The position numbers were made by a program, and so were the translations under genes. Below are positions 7,231 through 15,267 of a DNA stretch of 41,887 nt, in pieces; positions within the stretch are counted from its first letter, which is position 1; the number at the start of each line of letters is the position of its first letter. The stretch is from Bacteroidota bacterium (lineage in GTDB: Bacteria; Bacteroidota; Ignavibacteria; Palsa-1295). The notes beneath the pieces were generated by a model that saw nothing but the letters and a program-made list of their open reading frames with translations, searched no databases and was not told where the DNA came from. The DNA is taken from contig JAKAIL010000003.1 of assembly GCA_021825235.1 (NCBI GenBank), positions 1-41,887 on the forward strand, given 5' to 3'.

Positions 7231-8414
7231 ATGAGAATCATCATTGTTGGAACGGCGTATCCGCTGCGCGGCGGGATTGCGCATTACATAGCGCTCCTGC
7301 GGGAAGCACTGGTGCGGCGCGGGCATGATGTCCGCATTCTGACCTTTAAGCGGCAATATCCGAAGCTGTTATTTCCAGGAAAATCACAGGAGGAGGTGGA
7401 TACCGGGCCGAGCGAGAGTCAGGAGAAGCTCCGCGAGCAGCTTGCCGTAACCGATATTGTGATCGACTCGATTAATCCAATCACCTGATGAAGGCCGGCG
7501 CTGTTGCGGCAAAGTTCCAACCCGATCTGATCCTCTTCAAATATTGGATTCCGTTTTTTGCTCCGGCTTATGGGGTGATTGCCCGCGTTGCCAAGCGGAT
7601 TGCAAGACGGAAGGGACAACGCCCGCCACGCATTGTCTTTATCGCGGATAATGTGGTTCCGCACGAGGCGCGTCCGGGCGATCTCCAGCTCACACGCTAC
7701 GCATTTCGCGCGGTGGATCACTTCATCGTGCATTCGGATGCAGTGGAGCGGGAACTGATGCGGGTGTATCCGAGCGCAAAATTTATCAAACTCCCGCACG
7801 GCATCTTTGAGATTTTTGGCGAACCAATGCCTATTTCCGATGCGCGGCGATTACTGGAGCTACCCCAGGATGTACCAGTGATTTTGTTCTTTGGATACAT
7901 CCGCAAGTATAAGGGTCTGGATATTCTCCTTCATGCCGTACCAAAGCTACTTGAGAAAATGCCGGAGCTTCGCATTGTCGTTGCAGGGGAATATTACGGT
8001 GACGAAGCAGAATACCGTTCGTTCATTTCATCGCTTGGCATTCCGGAACGAAATCTTCTGTTTGCAACAGATTATATTCCGAACGATGAGGTTGCGAAGT
8101 ATTTCTCCGCCGCGAACGTCGTGGTCTTACCATATCGAAGTGCTACGCAATCCGGCATCGTGCCCATCGCGTATCAATTCGATAAGCCCGTGATCGTTAC
8201 CGATGTTGGCGGATTGCGCGAGACCGTGGTGGACGGCGTCAGTGGCCTCATCGCGAGGGAAGCAACGCCAGAATTGGTAGCCGAGCAAGTGCTGCGCTTC
8301 TTCGATGAGCACTTAGAAGCGCGACTCGTCCAGGGCGTAAAGCAAGAGAAAAAGAAGTATTCGTGGGATACGTTTGCGGAAGGCATCGAGCGGATGATGG
8401 CATCACGTCAATGA
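7231..8414 (+). pseudogene. GT4-family glycosyltransferase split by a one-base frameshift
   Basis: Two adjacent reading frames (7231-7488 and 7488-8414) encode one family 4 glycosyltransferase of about 394 residues. The first part carries the N-terminal Rossmann start MRIIIVGTAYPLRGGIAHYI. The second has the acceptor-side VPHEARPGD region, the GYIRKYKGLDILLHA donor-site strand and the VLPYRSATQSGIVPIAY nucleotide-sugar site with its ExxxxxxE-like region replaced by TQSGIV, as in some GT4 members. Inserting one G in ACCTGATGAAG (about 7486) reads INPITWMKAGAV and restores continuity. The frames overlap as TGATG, so coupled translation of two halves is formally possible, but the split lies inside a conserved segment. 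Probable role: envelope polysaccharide or glycolipid synthesis. Confidence 0.82.
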
Positions 8415-8431
8415 ATCCCCCTAGATAAGCT

Positions 8432-9418
8432 TCACCTCGCCGCGGTAAGCAGTTCGTCCAACGTGAGGAGTGTTGCATTCCAGGTGGCCCACTCTACTGC
8501 TTGCTGAAGCGCATCTGCTGGAGCAACGCCGTTCGCAATGGCATAGGTATAGGCGGCGCCAAAAACATCGCCGGAACCCGTCGGCTCCAGGACACGCGCC
8601 ATAGGAATGGGAACGTAATGGGTCTTGTCGCGGTGGGCATCGTACAACGTCGCTCCGCGTTCCGCCCGCGTGATAATAAGCGATTGCGGGCGAAGTGCAT
8701 TACGATTCTCTTGCACATAAGCGAGCAGCGCCTCTTCCGATTGCACTTCGGGATCTCCAAACCATCGCGCTTCGAGTTCATTGACCTGAATCGAATCGAC
8801 CAGCCGGAGCCATCGCTTCCAGTCCCGTACGCCGCGCAACTCATAGCGATAGCCGCTTGCAGAATCGTCGCCGGTTACCGAAAGTCCGGCGAACACGAGA
8901 GCATGAACGTCAAGATGTATGTATGGTCTTCGTTTGGCCCGGTCCAGAACAGCTTCCAATGTTCCTATAGATACATCGTAGCCGGACATCATATTGATAA
9001 AGAGCGCGTCGAGCGAGCTTATCAATTCCGGCGTGAGTTCTCGCTCCGTGAGTGTCGGGAGTATATTCGGGCAGTTCGCTGTCCGCTCTCCACGCTCGTC
9101 ATAGACCAGGTACACGCGGTTGGTCGGAAGATCGGTGTGCCACAATCCGGCCTCGCGGTCGATATGGCGGAAGCGCGCGAGCATCGGGTCCAGGAGTGGC
9201 CGGTCCGGTTCGGCGAGCCATGTGAGCGGAACGAAATGGTCCTTGGTGCCAGCATCGTTCATCATCCGCTCCATCGCGGCATAGACGTAAAGAATGCCGC
9301 CGAGGGCATGTCGGCGCGATCCACCCTGTTGTCCCCCCGCCTGTGGGGGTGTTAAAGGGGGAGCGTCCAAATGGACGATTTCGTCAATGCAGGGCTGCCC
9401 GATAATTCCGATTCGCAC
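8432..9418 (-). CDS. PfkB-family carbohydrate/nucleoside kinase
   Basis: A 328-residue protein. The GTG start at 9418 gives MRIGIIGQPCIDEIV, the expected first strand; a TTG at 9436 is also possible. The C-terminal PfkB signature EPTGSGDVFGAAYTYAIANG contains the anion-hole GSGD with the catalytic Asp. The N-terminal GG motif is present as ALGGILYVYAAMERM. The substrate cannot be read. An oddity is the proline/glycine segment PPLTPPQAGGQQGGS between the first strand and ALGG, encoded by a dispersed hairpin repeat inserted in frame (9322-9362). A second PfkB-type kinase lies 1.6 kb away. Confidence 0.85.
   Translation of the reverse strand: MRIGIIGQPCIDEIVHLDAPPLTPPQAGGQQGGSRRHALGGILYVYAAMERMMNDAGTKDHFVPLTWLAEPDRPLLDPMLARFRHIDREAGLWHTDLPTNRVYLVYDERGERTANCPNILPTLTERELTPELISSLDALFINMMSGYDVSIGTLEAVLDRAKRRPYIHLDVHALVFAGLSVTGDDSASGYRYELRGVRDWKRWLRLVDSIQVNELEARWFGDPEVQSEEALLAYVQENRNALRPQSLIITRAERGATLYDAHRDKTHYVPIPMARVLEPTGSGDVFGAAYTYAIANGVAPADALQQAVEWATWNATLLTLDELLTAAR
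9322..9362. repeat. C-rich/G-rich hairpin repeat inside the PfkB reading frame
   Basis: It contains CCCCCGCCTGTGGGGG (9334-9349) flanked by TTAAAGGGGGAG. It belongs with the elements at 35931-35973 and 37517-37555, which have the same CCCCC...GGGGG core. Its length keeps the kinase frame open. Confidence 0.65.
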
Positions 9419-9537
9419 AGCTATAGAACTCCGCAACAGCTATCTTCTATCCCAAAGAATCATCCGGGGATTCCGTGGTTCGAGCGAGTCCGGCGGAACT
9501 ATTAAGGCTGTGAGCGGTTAACGTTCGTAGTTTGTCA

Positions 9538-10095
9538 ATGAAAAAACGCCTGTTGTCGCTTTTAGTGCTCGCCGCGAGTCTTTTTGCCTGTACTGCAAGT
9601 GCGCAAGTATCGGTGCATACGCCGCTGGAAGGAATCGTTGTGCGGCTCCATGCCATCCGGTTGAATGGAAGGGCGGACACATTAGATAGTTCCGTACCCT
9701 TTGAATTACATGCCAGGACCGATGTGGATGGGAAATTCATGTTCGGGTATGTGCCGCCCGGCACGTATGCCTTAGGGTGTTCGTATTCGGCTTGTAACCT
9801 TGCCGTCCACAAAATCAAACGTAGCGAGAGTACTGGCGCTTTGACCGAAGGAGGAAACAATGCTTCCAATGATCCTATAATCCGAATTTCGGTCGATGCG
9901 TGCGAAGGAATGGTCTGCAAGGTGGCGGTCGCGAATATTACACCGGACGATTGGTCCGATTCGCAACCCTCCACGACGACGAGAGTTGGAAGAGATTGGA
10001 GCAATCGAATGTCCTGGCTGAAAAACGGGGGTGGCATCATTCTACGTGTGGATGAAACAAGTTCCATAATTTCGGGGAAGATAGAGATAGAATAA
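9538..10095 (+). CDS. Exported protein with a carboxypeptidase-regulatory-like fold
   Basis: A 185-residue product with a signal peptide (MKKRLLSLLVLAASLFACTA, cleavage probably after SAQ at 22-24). The start is the ATG at 9538. The mature part contains RTDVDGKFMFGYVPPGTYAL (about 59-78), the hallmark of CarboxypepD_reg-type beta-sandwich domains, in which a DG..F turn is followed by VPPGTY. Such domains usually act as structural modules of surface proteins. A Cys at about 19 might suggest a lipobox (SLFAC), so lipidation is an alternative. The C-terminal half has no recognised domain. Confidence 0.68.
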   Translation: MKKRLLSLLVLAASLFACTASAQVSVHTPLEGIVVRLHAIRLNGRADTLDSSVPFELHARTDVDGKFMFGYVPPGTYALGCSYSACNLAVHKIKRSESTGALTEGGNNASNDPIIRISVDACEGMVCKVAVANITPDDWSDSQPSTTTRVGRDWSNRMSWLKNGGGIILRVDETSSIISGKIEIE

Positions 10096-10121
10096 ATTAA
10101 GGACCAATGAGTGATGATCCT

Positions 10122-11021
10122 TTACCTAATCTTCCGCTCCAAAAACGTTCGGTTCCAATTACCAAGCGTAGCAACTGTTTCGTACGAGCTTGTTAGAAAT
10201 TCGAGAATCGCCTCATCTGGCGAAGGAAAAATGCGCACATTGTTATAGGGTAAAATAAATTCACCGAGCGTGTCATTCCAATAGGCTCCTTGGGGTCGAA
10301 GGGGAGCTTTTTCCAATCCGGGAAGTGCAGGGTAGCGGTAGGCATAAAAAGCTGGTTCGGGTAGCCGGTTATCGCCAGGCCAGAATCCGGCAGCAAAGTG
10401 CTCCTCATCGTCGCCTACGCGTGCCATGCGGCCGGAGTGGGGAGGTGCACTGCATGGGTTCCCGCAATAGCGCGAGAGGGCCAAGTCGAACGATCCCCAA
10501 TAGAATTGGACCGGGCTGCTTTTGCCTGCAAATCCGGAACGGAACTTCTCGAATATGCCAGCTACCCCCGAAAGCACCACCCAAAACCGGCCAACGGCAT
10601 TTCGATCATACGAGCGATGGAGCATATCGGTGTCGAGTGGAATCTTATTCACCATTTCCTGCGGCGCAGGACTGAGATCGATTTCAATTCCCATAGCGTT
10701 GAGGGAGGACATCAGCCGTTGATAGAATTCCGCGACAGGGCGCGGCGCCAACTCGATCCCATCGGAATTCCCGGTACTATCCATCACTTCGACGATATGC
10801 GAAATAAAATCGAAGCGAATTTCCAGAAGTCGAGAGCCGAAAGGAAGTGGCCCGGTTGTAATTCCGCGCGCCCAGATCGCAAGCGCAACGTGCCACCACT
10901 CCGCAAGCCACGGTGCAAGCGCGAGCTTTATTTTCCCAGCGATTTGTGTGTAGAGATGGAGCGTCTCGTACGTGTCAAGCCACTCAGTATAAGGCAATTC
11001 CGGCCAATAAATTGATTCCAT
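10122..11021 (-). CDS. DUF5996 family protein
   Basis: A 299-residue cytosolic protein. The N-terminus WPELPYTEWLDTYETLHLYT, the WWHVALAIWARGITTGPLP block and the SSPVQFYWGSFDLALSRYCG block are characteristic of the DUF5996 family; length is also typical. Its function is unknown; the conserved His, Trp and Arg residues suggest an enzyme, but nothing more can be supported. The gene is convergent with the exported protein upstream (26-base gap) and lies after the kinase gene on the same strand. Confidence 0.8.
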   Translation of the reverse strand: MESIYWPELPYTEWLDTYETLHLYTQIAGKIKLALAPWLAEWWHVALAIWARGITTGPLPFGSRLLEIRFDFISHIVEVMDSTGNSDGIELAPRPVAEFYQRLMSSLNAMGIEIDLSPAPQEMVNKIPLDTDMLHRSYDRNAVGRFWVVLSGVAGIFEKFRSGFAGKSSPVQFYWGSFDLALSRYCGNPCSAPPHSGRMARVGDDEEHFAAGFWPGDNRLPEPAFYAYRYPALPGLEKAPLRPQGAYWNDTLGEFILPYNNVRIFPSPDEAILEFLTSSYETVATLGNWNRTFLERKIR

Positions 11022-11070
11022 AATGCACGGTATTCGGCTGGAATGACACGAAGGAACCTTCTTAGGAATT

Positions 11071-12018
11071 CTAGATTACCATCTCTTCCTCCAGCTCGAA
11101 GCTGGAGAGGGTCCGCAGCGCCCGGAATCGGTCGTGAATGAGTTCCATCGATAGGTCCTCGATGCCTTCCGTCGAAAACTTAGAGCAGCAATAGCTTGCC
11201 AGGACCGTGCCATAAATGACGGCGCGCTTCGCATCTTCGTAGTCTTGCGAATTCCGGCGCGCCAGATAGCCAATGAACCCGCCCATGAACGTATCGCCTG
11301 CGCCGGTGGGATCGAAAATCTCTTCCAGCGGATACGCCGGTGCGGAAAAAATATGCTCATCGTAAAAGAGCAGTGCGCCGTGTTCGCCTTTCTTGATAAT
11401 GACGATTCGAGGTGATTCCTCCGCAAGCATTTCCTGCAACTTGCGTCCGGCAACGATCAGGCTTGGATGCTCGATCAGCAAGCGCGCCTCGCTATCGTTG
11501 ATGACGAGCGCGTTGGAAAGCTTAAGTGTGCGCTTGAGGCTCGCCAAGTGTCCTTCGATCCAGAAGTTCATCGTGTCCAGCAAAATCATTTTGGGCCGAC
11601 GGTCCAAGTGCTCAATCACTTGGCGCTGGAGATCGGGCTGGATGTTGCCAAGCACCAGGAAATCGGGCGATTTGAAGTGTTTGGGAACCTGCGGGTTGAA
11701 ATCGGCGAAGACATTTAGGTTCGTCGCGAGCGTGTCCCGCGTGTTCATGTCGTAATGATAGCGGCCATGCCAGGAGAAGGTCTTGCCACCGGGGACGATC
11801 TCGATGCCCGTGGTGTCTATGCCGCGAGTGCGGAATAGGTCCCATGCTCGTTCGGGGAAATCTTCGCCCACAACGCCAACCACACCCACACGCTCGGGCG
11901 CGAAATAGCTCGCGGCAAGTGAAATGAACGTGGCGCTGCCGCCCAGCGCATCTTCCAGCGTGGCGAATGGCGTTTCGATAATATCCAGTGCGAGTGAACC
12001 GACGATGAGTAGTGACAA
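11071..12018 (-). CDS. PfkB/ribokinase-family sugar kinase
   Basis: A 315-residue kinase if translation starts at the TTG at 12018 (MSLLIVGSLALDIIETPFAT), which fits the family exactly. The frame is open to an ATG at 12183, but that would add 55 residues partly encoded by a tandem AGTGCT repeat and is less likely. Signatures are EDALGGSATFISLAASYF (N-terminal substrate-binding GG motif) and EIFDPTGAGDTFMGGFIGYL (C-terminal PfkB motif with catalytic Asp). The VIIKKGEHGALL strand is also typical. Substrate is unknown; this subgroup is often annotated as ribokinase- or adenosine kinase-like. Confidence 0.86.
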   Translation of the reverse strand: MSLLIVGSLALDIIETPFATLEDALGGSATFISLAASYFAPERVGVVGVVGEDFPERAWDLFRTRGIDTTGIEIVPGGKTFSWHGRYHYDMNTRDTLATNLNVFADFNPQVPKHFKSPDFLVLGNIQPDLQRQVIEHLDRRPKMILLDTMNFWIEGHLASLKRTLKLSNALVINDSEARLLIEHPSLIVAGRKLQEMLAEESPRIVIIKKGEHGALLFYDEHIFSAPAYPLEEIFDPTGAGDTFMGGFIGYLARRNSQDYEDAKRAVIYGTVLASYCCSKFSTEGIEDLSMELIHDRFRALRTLSSFELEEEMVI

Positions 12019-12022
12019 AGTA

Positions 12023-12054
12023 AGTGCTAAAAGTGCTGTTAGTGCTGAGGTGCT
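12023..12054. repeat. Tandem AGTGCT repeat
   Basis: AGTGCT occurs at 12023, 12032 and 12041, with GGTGCT at 12049; the spacing is 8-9 bases. The array lies immediately before the probable TTG start of the kinase. A similar array is at 34759-34787. Confidence 0.7.
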
Positions 12055-12185
12055 AATATCTCTGCTGAGGGTGGGATAACACTGGTAGGACTGGGAAAGC
12101 TTCATCCCGCCGGTGGACGCGGAAGCTCCAACTTCCACGGCGGGGACTAACTTAGCCAGCAAAGGTGTTGTTGAAACAGACAAAA

Positions 12186-12497
12186 ATGGATACTACTTCA
12201 CGGTGGAACGCGAGTCCTGTGACTGCTTTGAAGCTCACATCGCTTTCCATGCTTGTGTGGGTCACAGCGCTTCTTACGAAAGCAGGGGTCGATGCATTCA
12301 TGTCGTCGGCCGCTCCCCATCTGCATGCATCGAGCCATGTGTGGGGTATTTTGTTCATGCCTCAGCTAATGCTGCTTGCATATTCAGCCTTTAGAATTCA
12401 CAAAATACCGTTTTGGAAAAATGTCCTGGTCACGTCAATTTTATCCATTGCCGTTGCGATTGTGATAAGTTTCGGTTTTTGCTGGATGATGTCATAA
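12186..12497 (+). CDS. Small integral membrane protein
   Basis: A 103-residue hydrophobic protein from the ATG at 12186; an upstream TTG at 12165 is an alternative start. Three membrane segments can be seen: about 16-34 (ALKLTSLSMLVWVTALLTK), 53-70 (WGILFMPQLMLLAYSAF) and 80-99 (VLVTSILSIAVAIVISFGFC). No family was recognised. It is first in a row of three small membrane-protein genes on the same strand with short gaps, perhaps one transcript. Confidence 0.55.
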   Translation: MDTTSRWNASPVTALKLTSLSMLVWVTALLTKAGVDAFMSSAAPHLHASSHVWGILFMPQLMLLAYSAFRIHKIPFWKNVLVTSILSIAVAIVISFGFCWMMS

Positions 12498-12507
12498 GTG
12501 TGCAACG

Positions 12508-12846
12508 ATGGAATTGCTATGTGGCAAGTTGGGAATGATATTGCTTGGCATATTCTGTTTCCTCGTTGGTGCTCTGGTCGCTATTGTAGCAAGCCGTAAG
12601 AATATCAAAAGCAAACGTCCTCGCTGGTTAGCGCTTATTCTGCTTTCTGTGGGTTCATTTCTGGTTAGTGCGCAATTGTTGTTTCCTAAAGTTTTAGAGG
12701 ACCACTTTTCTCTGCTACGCTATGTCATTAAGGGTGTAGCTATTATGATGCCTGTCTATGTAAGTGTAGCGGCTGATTTTGTCCGATCCCTCAGAAGAAG
12801 GGGACATCACCCTTCTGCGAACCAGCAATCGAGTTCAATTCCATGA
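12508..12846 (+). CDS. Small integral membrane protein
   Basis: A 112-residue protein with probable membrane segments at about 8-28 (LGMILLGIFCFLVGALVAIV), 41-58 (LALILLSVGSFLVSAQLL) and 71-90 (RYVIKGVAIMMPVYVSVAAD), then a basic, polar C-terminus. It starts 10 bases after the previous gene. No family was recognised and no catalytic motif is visible. Confidence 0.5.
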   Translation: MELLCGKLGMILLGIFCFLVGALVAIVASRKNIKSKRPRWLALILLSVGSFLVSAQLLFPKVLEDHFSLLRYVIKGVAIMMPVYVSVAADFVRSLRRRGHHPSANQQSSSIP

Positions 12847-12906
12847 TTAACGACTGGTCGGATGCTGCGAGGCACGTTCTGAGTTCAATGTTGTTGTTTT
12901 TTACAA

Positions 12907-13170
12907 ATGCGTTCAATATTCATTTACACACTCATCCTTCTCGGCCTCTATCTTTCCTGGCTCTCGACGCGACCGCGCTTCAAAAGCGGGCTCATCAATA
13001 CGGTGCTTTATGGTTTGTCCATGGGCTTTATTGCCGGCGGTATTGTGTCTCTCTTCCCTGCGCTCGATCATGAGTCCTGGCCGTGGCCTTTGGTTCTGAT
13101 CACCTTCGGGGCCGGATTATTGCCAACAGTAGTCGAACTATTAGAGAGGCGCTTTCCGAGACATTCCTAA
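12907..13170 (+). CDS. Small integral membrane protein
   Basis: An 87-residue hydrophobic protein with three likely membrane segments (about 4-20, 30-50 and 60-78). Short basic loops, for example STRPRFKSG, suggest normal inner-membrane topology. No family was recognised. It is followed after 7 bases by the GrpB-family gene and may be co-transcribed with it. Confidence 0.5.
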   Translation: MRSIFIYTLILLGLYLSWLSTRPRFKSGLINTVLYGLSMGFIAGGIVSLFPALDHESWPWPLVLITFGAGLLPTVVELLERRFPRHS

Positions 13171-13177
13171 TTGATCG

Positions 13178-13750
13178 ATGCCCCGATCCCGCACCACCAC
13201 CGAAGAAGACATCCGCGCTGCCACGATTGGCGAGGTGCGCGCACTGAACGAACAGATTCGGCTGCTGGAATACGATCCCGCATGGCCGGTGCTTTTCGAG
13301 CTGGAGGCAGCCAAAATTCGGAGCGCGCTGGGGGAGCGCGTACTCCAGCTCGATCATGTCGGTTCCACTTCCGTTCCTGGACTTTCAGCGAAACCCATCC
13401 TCGATCTATTGCTCGCAGTCGAAAACTCTGCAGAGGAAGGTGCTTACGTTCCAGAAATGGAAGCGGCCGGATATGTTCTGCACAATCGGGAACCCAAATG
13501 GTACGAGCACCGCATGTTCAAAGGGACCGGTCCGGCGGTAAATCTCCATGTCTTTTCGACGGATTGCCCGGAGATCGAGCGCATGGTCCGCTTCCGCGAC
13601 TGGCTGCGTTCCAGCGAAGCCGACCGCGAACTCTACTTGTGCACTAAGCGCGAACTTGCCCAGCGCACCTGGAAATTCACTCAGAATTACGCGGATGCGA
13701 AGACGGAAGTGGTGGAAGAAATTCTAGAACGGGCAGGAAAATCTCTTTAG
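13178..13750 (+). CDS. GrpB/UPF0157 family nucleotidyltransferase-like protein
   Basis: A 190-residue cytosolic protein. EYDPAWPVLFELEAAKIRSA (31-50), LDHVGSTSVPGLSAKPILDL (58-77), and NREPKWYEHRMFK with VNLHVFSTDCPEIERMVRFR are the landmark GrpB segments; GSTSVPGLSAKPILD resembles the nucleotidyltransferase GS...D/KPxLD active-site pattern. The name comes from a locus beside glutamate-related genes in other bacteria, and the true substrate is unknown. Length is in the usual range with a slightly longer N-terminus. Confidence 0.88.
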   Translation: MPRSRTTTEEDIRAATIGEVRALNEQIRLLEYDPAWPVLFELEAAKIRSALGERVLQLDHVGSTSVPGLSAKPILDLLLAVENSAEEGAYVPEMEAAGYVLHNREPKWYEHRMFKGTGPAVNLHVFSTDCPEIERMVRFRDWLRSSEADRELYLCTKRELAQRTWKFTQNYADAKTEVVEEILERAGKSL

Positions 13751-13892
13751 CGTAGGTAAAAAATTTGTCGCTGGTGTGTATGAATTTCTTACATTGCCCT
13801 TGCACTGAGAGGCCCTTGCACAGGCGAAACGCGTTGGATTACCAATTGCCATGCGCGGTGGAATGCTGGAGCCCTCATTCGGTTGCGAATTT

Positions 13893-15182
13893 ATGCGCGC
13901 CAAGGATAGCAAGGCGAAACGGCGACGGTGCGGAACTGCGCTCGTTATGGCAGGCATCGTCGTTGTCCTCCTTCACGGCTGCTTTGATTTTTCGATGCCA
14001 AGGTTCGACTTTGGAAGTAACTGGCACGGGCCATCCGATACAGGAGGCACTTCGTTAACCCCTCAAGTCTGGCAGCCCTACATTTCCGGTGCGTTTCAGG
14101 GCAGCGCGGATATTATCATCACCTGCGGCCCGGTGGAGCATGCCTTCTCGCGCTACGGAGTCATTCTTTCCGACGGGGTAACGAAGGACACGATCCAAGT
14201 CGATAGTGCGATCCTTTACGAGGCAACGGTAACTCTTTCCGGCCTGAAGGCGGGTACGACCTACACCGTCTGGTCTTACATAATGGGGCCTGCGGACTTG
14301 AGTCCACCGGCCACGTTCGTCGAGACGGACGATTTTGGGAACTGGAAACAGGTCGCGGACCCGCCCTTCTCGCCCTGCTACGGAAATCTCTATTTCGCGG
14401 CAGAAGCCAAGGCCTTTGTGGTGACGGGTTCGGCGTACCAGCGGTCGTTGTTCACGTACTCACCTTCTCTCAATCGGTGGGACAGCTTGAGCCTGGGTGC
14501 CTCGAACTTCGGAAATGCAGCCGTTGCAAATAATACGTGCTTCCTCACGTCCGGTTCGGGATTCGAACAGTTCGATCCCATCCAGGGAGAGTTCGTGTTC
14601 GATTGGAGTCCACCGCCTTCGGCTGCCGCCTGGCCTGGGCTTTTCTTCACAGATGCGACATCCCTGTATTGGAGTTCCGGAAGTTCCTACGCCACGGGTG
14701 GCTCGCAGTACGACCGTTCGCTCTGGAGATTTTCACTCGATTCGGAGACCTGGACGCGGTTGCACGATGCCCCAATCAATCCGGCCAACACGCTCAACTC
14801 CGGCTTTTTTGCAGACGGCAATTACGTCTTTTCCGGGATGCCATACCGCAACTCCGCAACGTGGCCGGACAGTTGCTGGCATTACAACGCTTCCACGGAT
14901 TCGTGGGCCGTTCAAGACGTGACTGATCCCACTTCCGGCACGCGGCAATTCGCAGGAGTGATGGGGCAGGGTTTTGCTTTTGCGCATTTTACCAGCTCGG
15001 GCGGGGGTACGATCTCGATTCTCACACCTGGCACGCAAACCTGGACGCCGATGGCTCCGCTGCCGCTGTGCACTGGCACCGTCTCCTGGTACTGGCAGGT
15101 CATGACGGACAGATCGAATCTGTACCTCATCTATGGTAACGCCAACGGTTCGCGGCGGGCCTGCTGGAAGTACGTTCCTTAG
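13893..15182 (+). CDS. Lipoprotein with fibronectin-like and Kelch-like segments
   Basis: A 429-residue product from the ATG at 13893, which gives a standard lipoprotein signal: basic N-region MRAKDSKAKRRRCG, hydrophobic core and lipobox LLHGC. An upstream ATG at 13851 would add 14 residues. After the Cys, about residues 50-130 look like a fibronectin type III-like sandwich (ATVTLSGLKAGTTYTVWSYI). The rest consists of Kelch/galactose-oxidase-type blades, with repeated pattern of short hydrophobic strand, then WxxL/WTR (NRWDSLSLG, ETWTRLHDAP, DSWAVQDV, QTWTPMAPLP). Probably a cell-surface beta-propeller; no catalytic residues are identifiable. Confidence 0.75.
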   Translation: MRAKDSKAKRRRCGTALVMAGIVVVLLHGCFDFSMPRFDFGSNWHGPSDTGGTSLTPQVWQPYISGAFQGSADIIITCGPVEHAFSRYGVILSDGVTKDTIQVDSAILYEATVTLSGLKAGTTYTVWSYIMGPADLSPPATFVETDDFGNWKQVADPPFSPCYGNLYFAAEAKAFVVTGSAYQRSLFTYSPSLNRWDSLSLGASNFGNAAVANNTCFLTSGSGFEQFDPIQGEFVFDWSPPPSAAAWPGLFFTDATSLYWSSGSSYATGGSQYDRSLWRFSLDSETWTRLHDAPINPANTLNSGFFADGNYVFSGMPYRNSATWPDSCWHYNASTDSWAVQDVTDPTSGTRQFAGVMGQGFAFAHFTSSGGGTISILTPGTQTWTPMAPLPLCTGTVSWYWQVMTDRSNLYLIYGNANGSRRACWKYVP

Positions 15183-15267
15183 CGATAAGCAATCCGCCTC
15201 CATTTGATTCTGTACTTTTCCCCCGGCGGGCATTAACTCCGTTCTCCATCCGTTCCTCGTCTCACGG

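Noticed and set aside
8501-9355. Open frame of 284 codons on the plus strand opposite the PfkB kinase
   Set aside because: It is antisense to a kinase with clear motifs, and its translation has no recognisable domain or plausible start.
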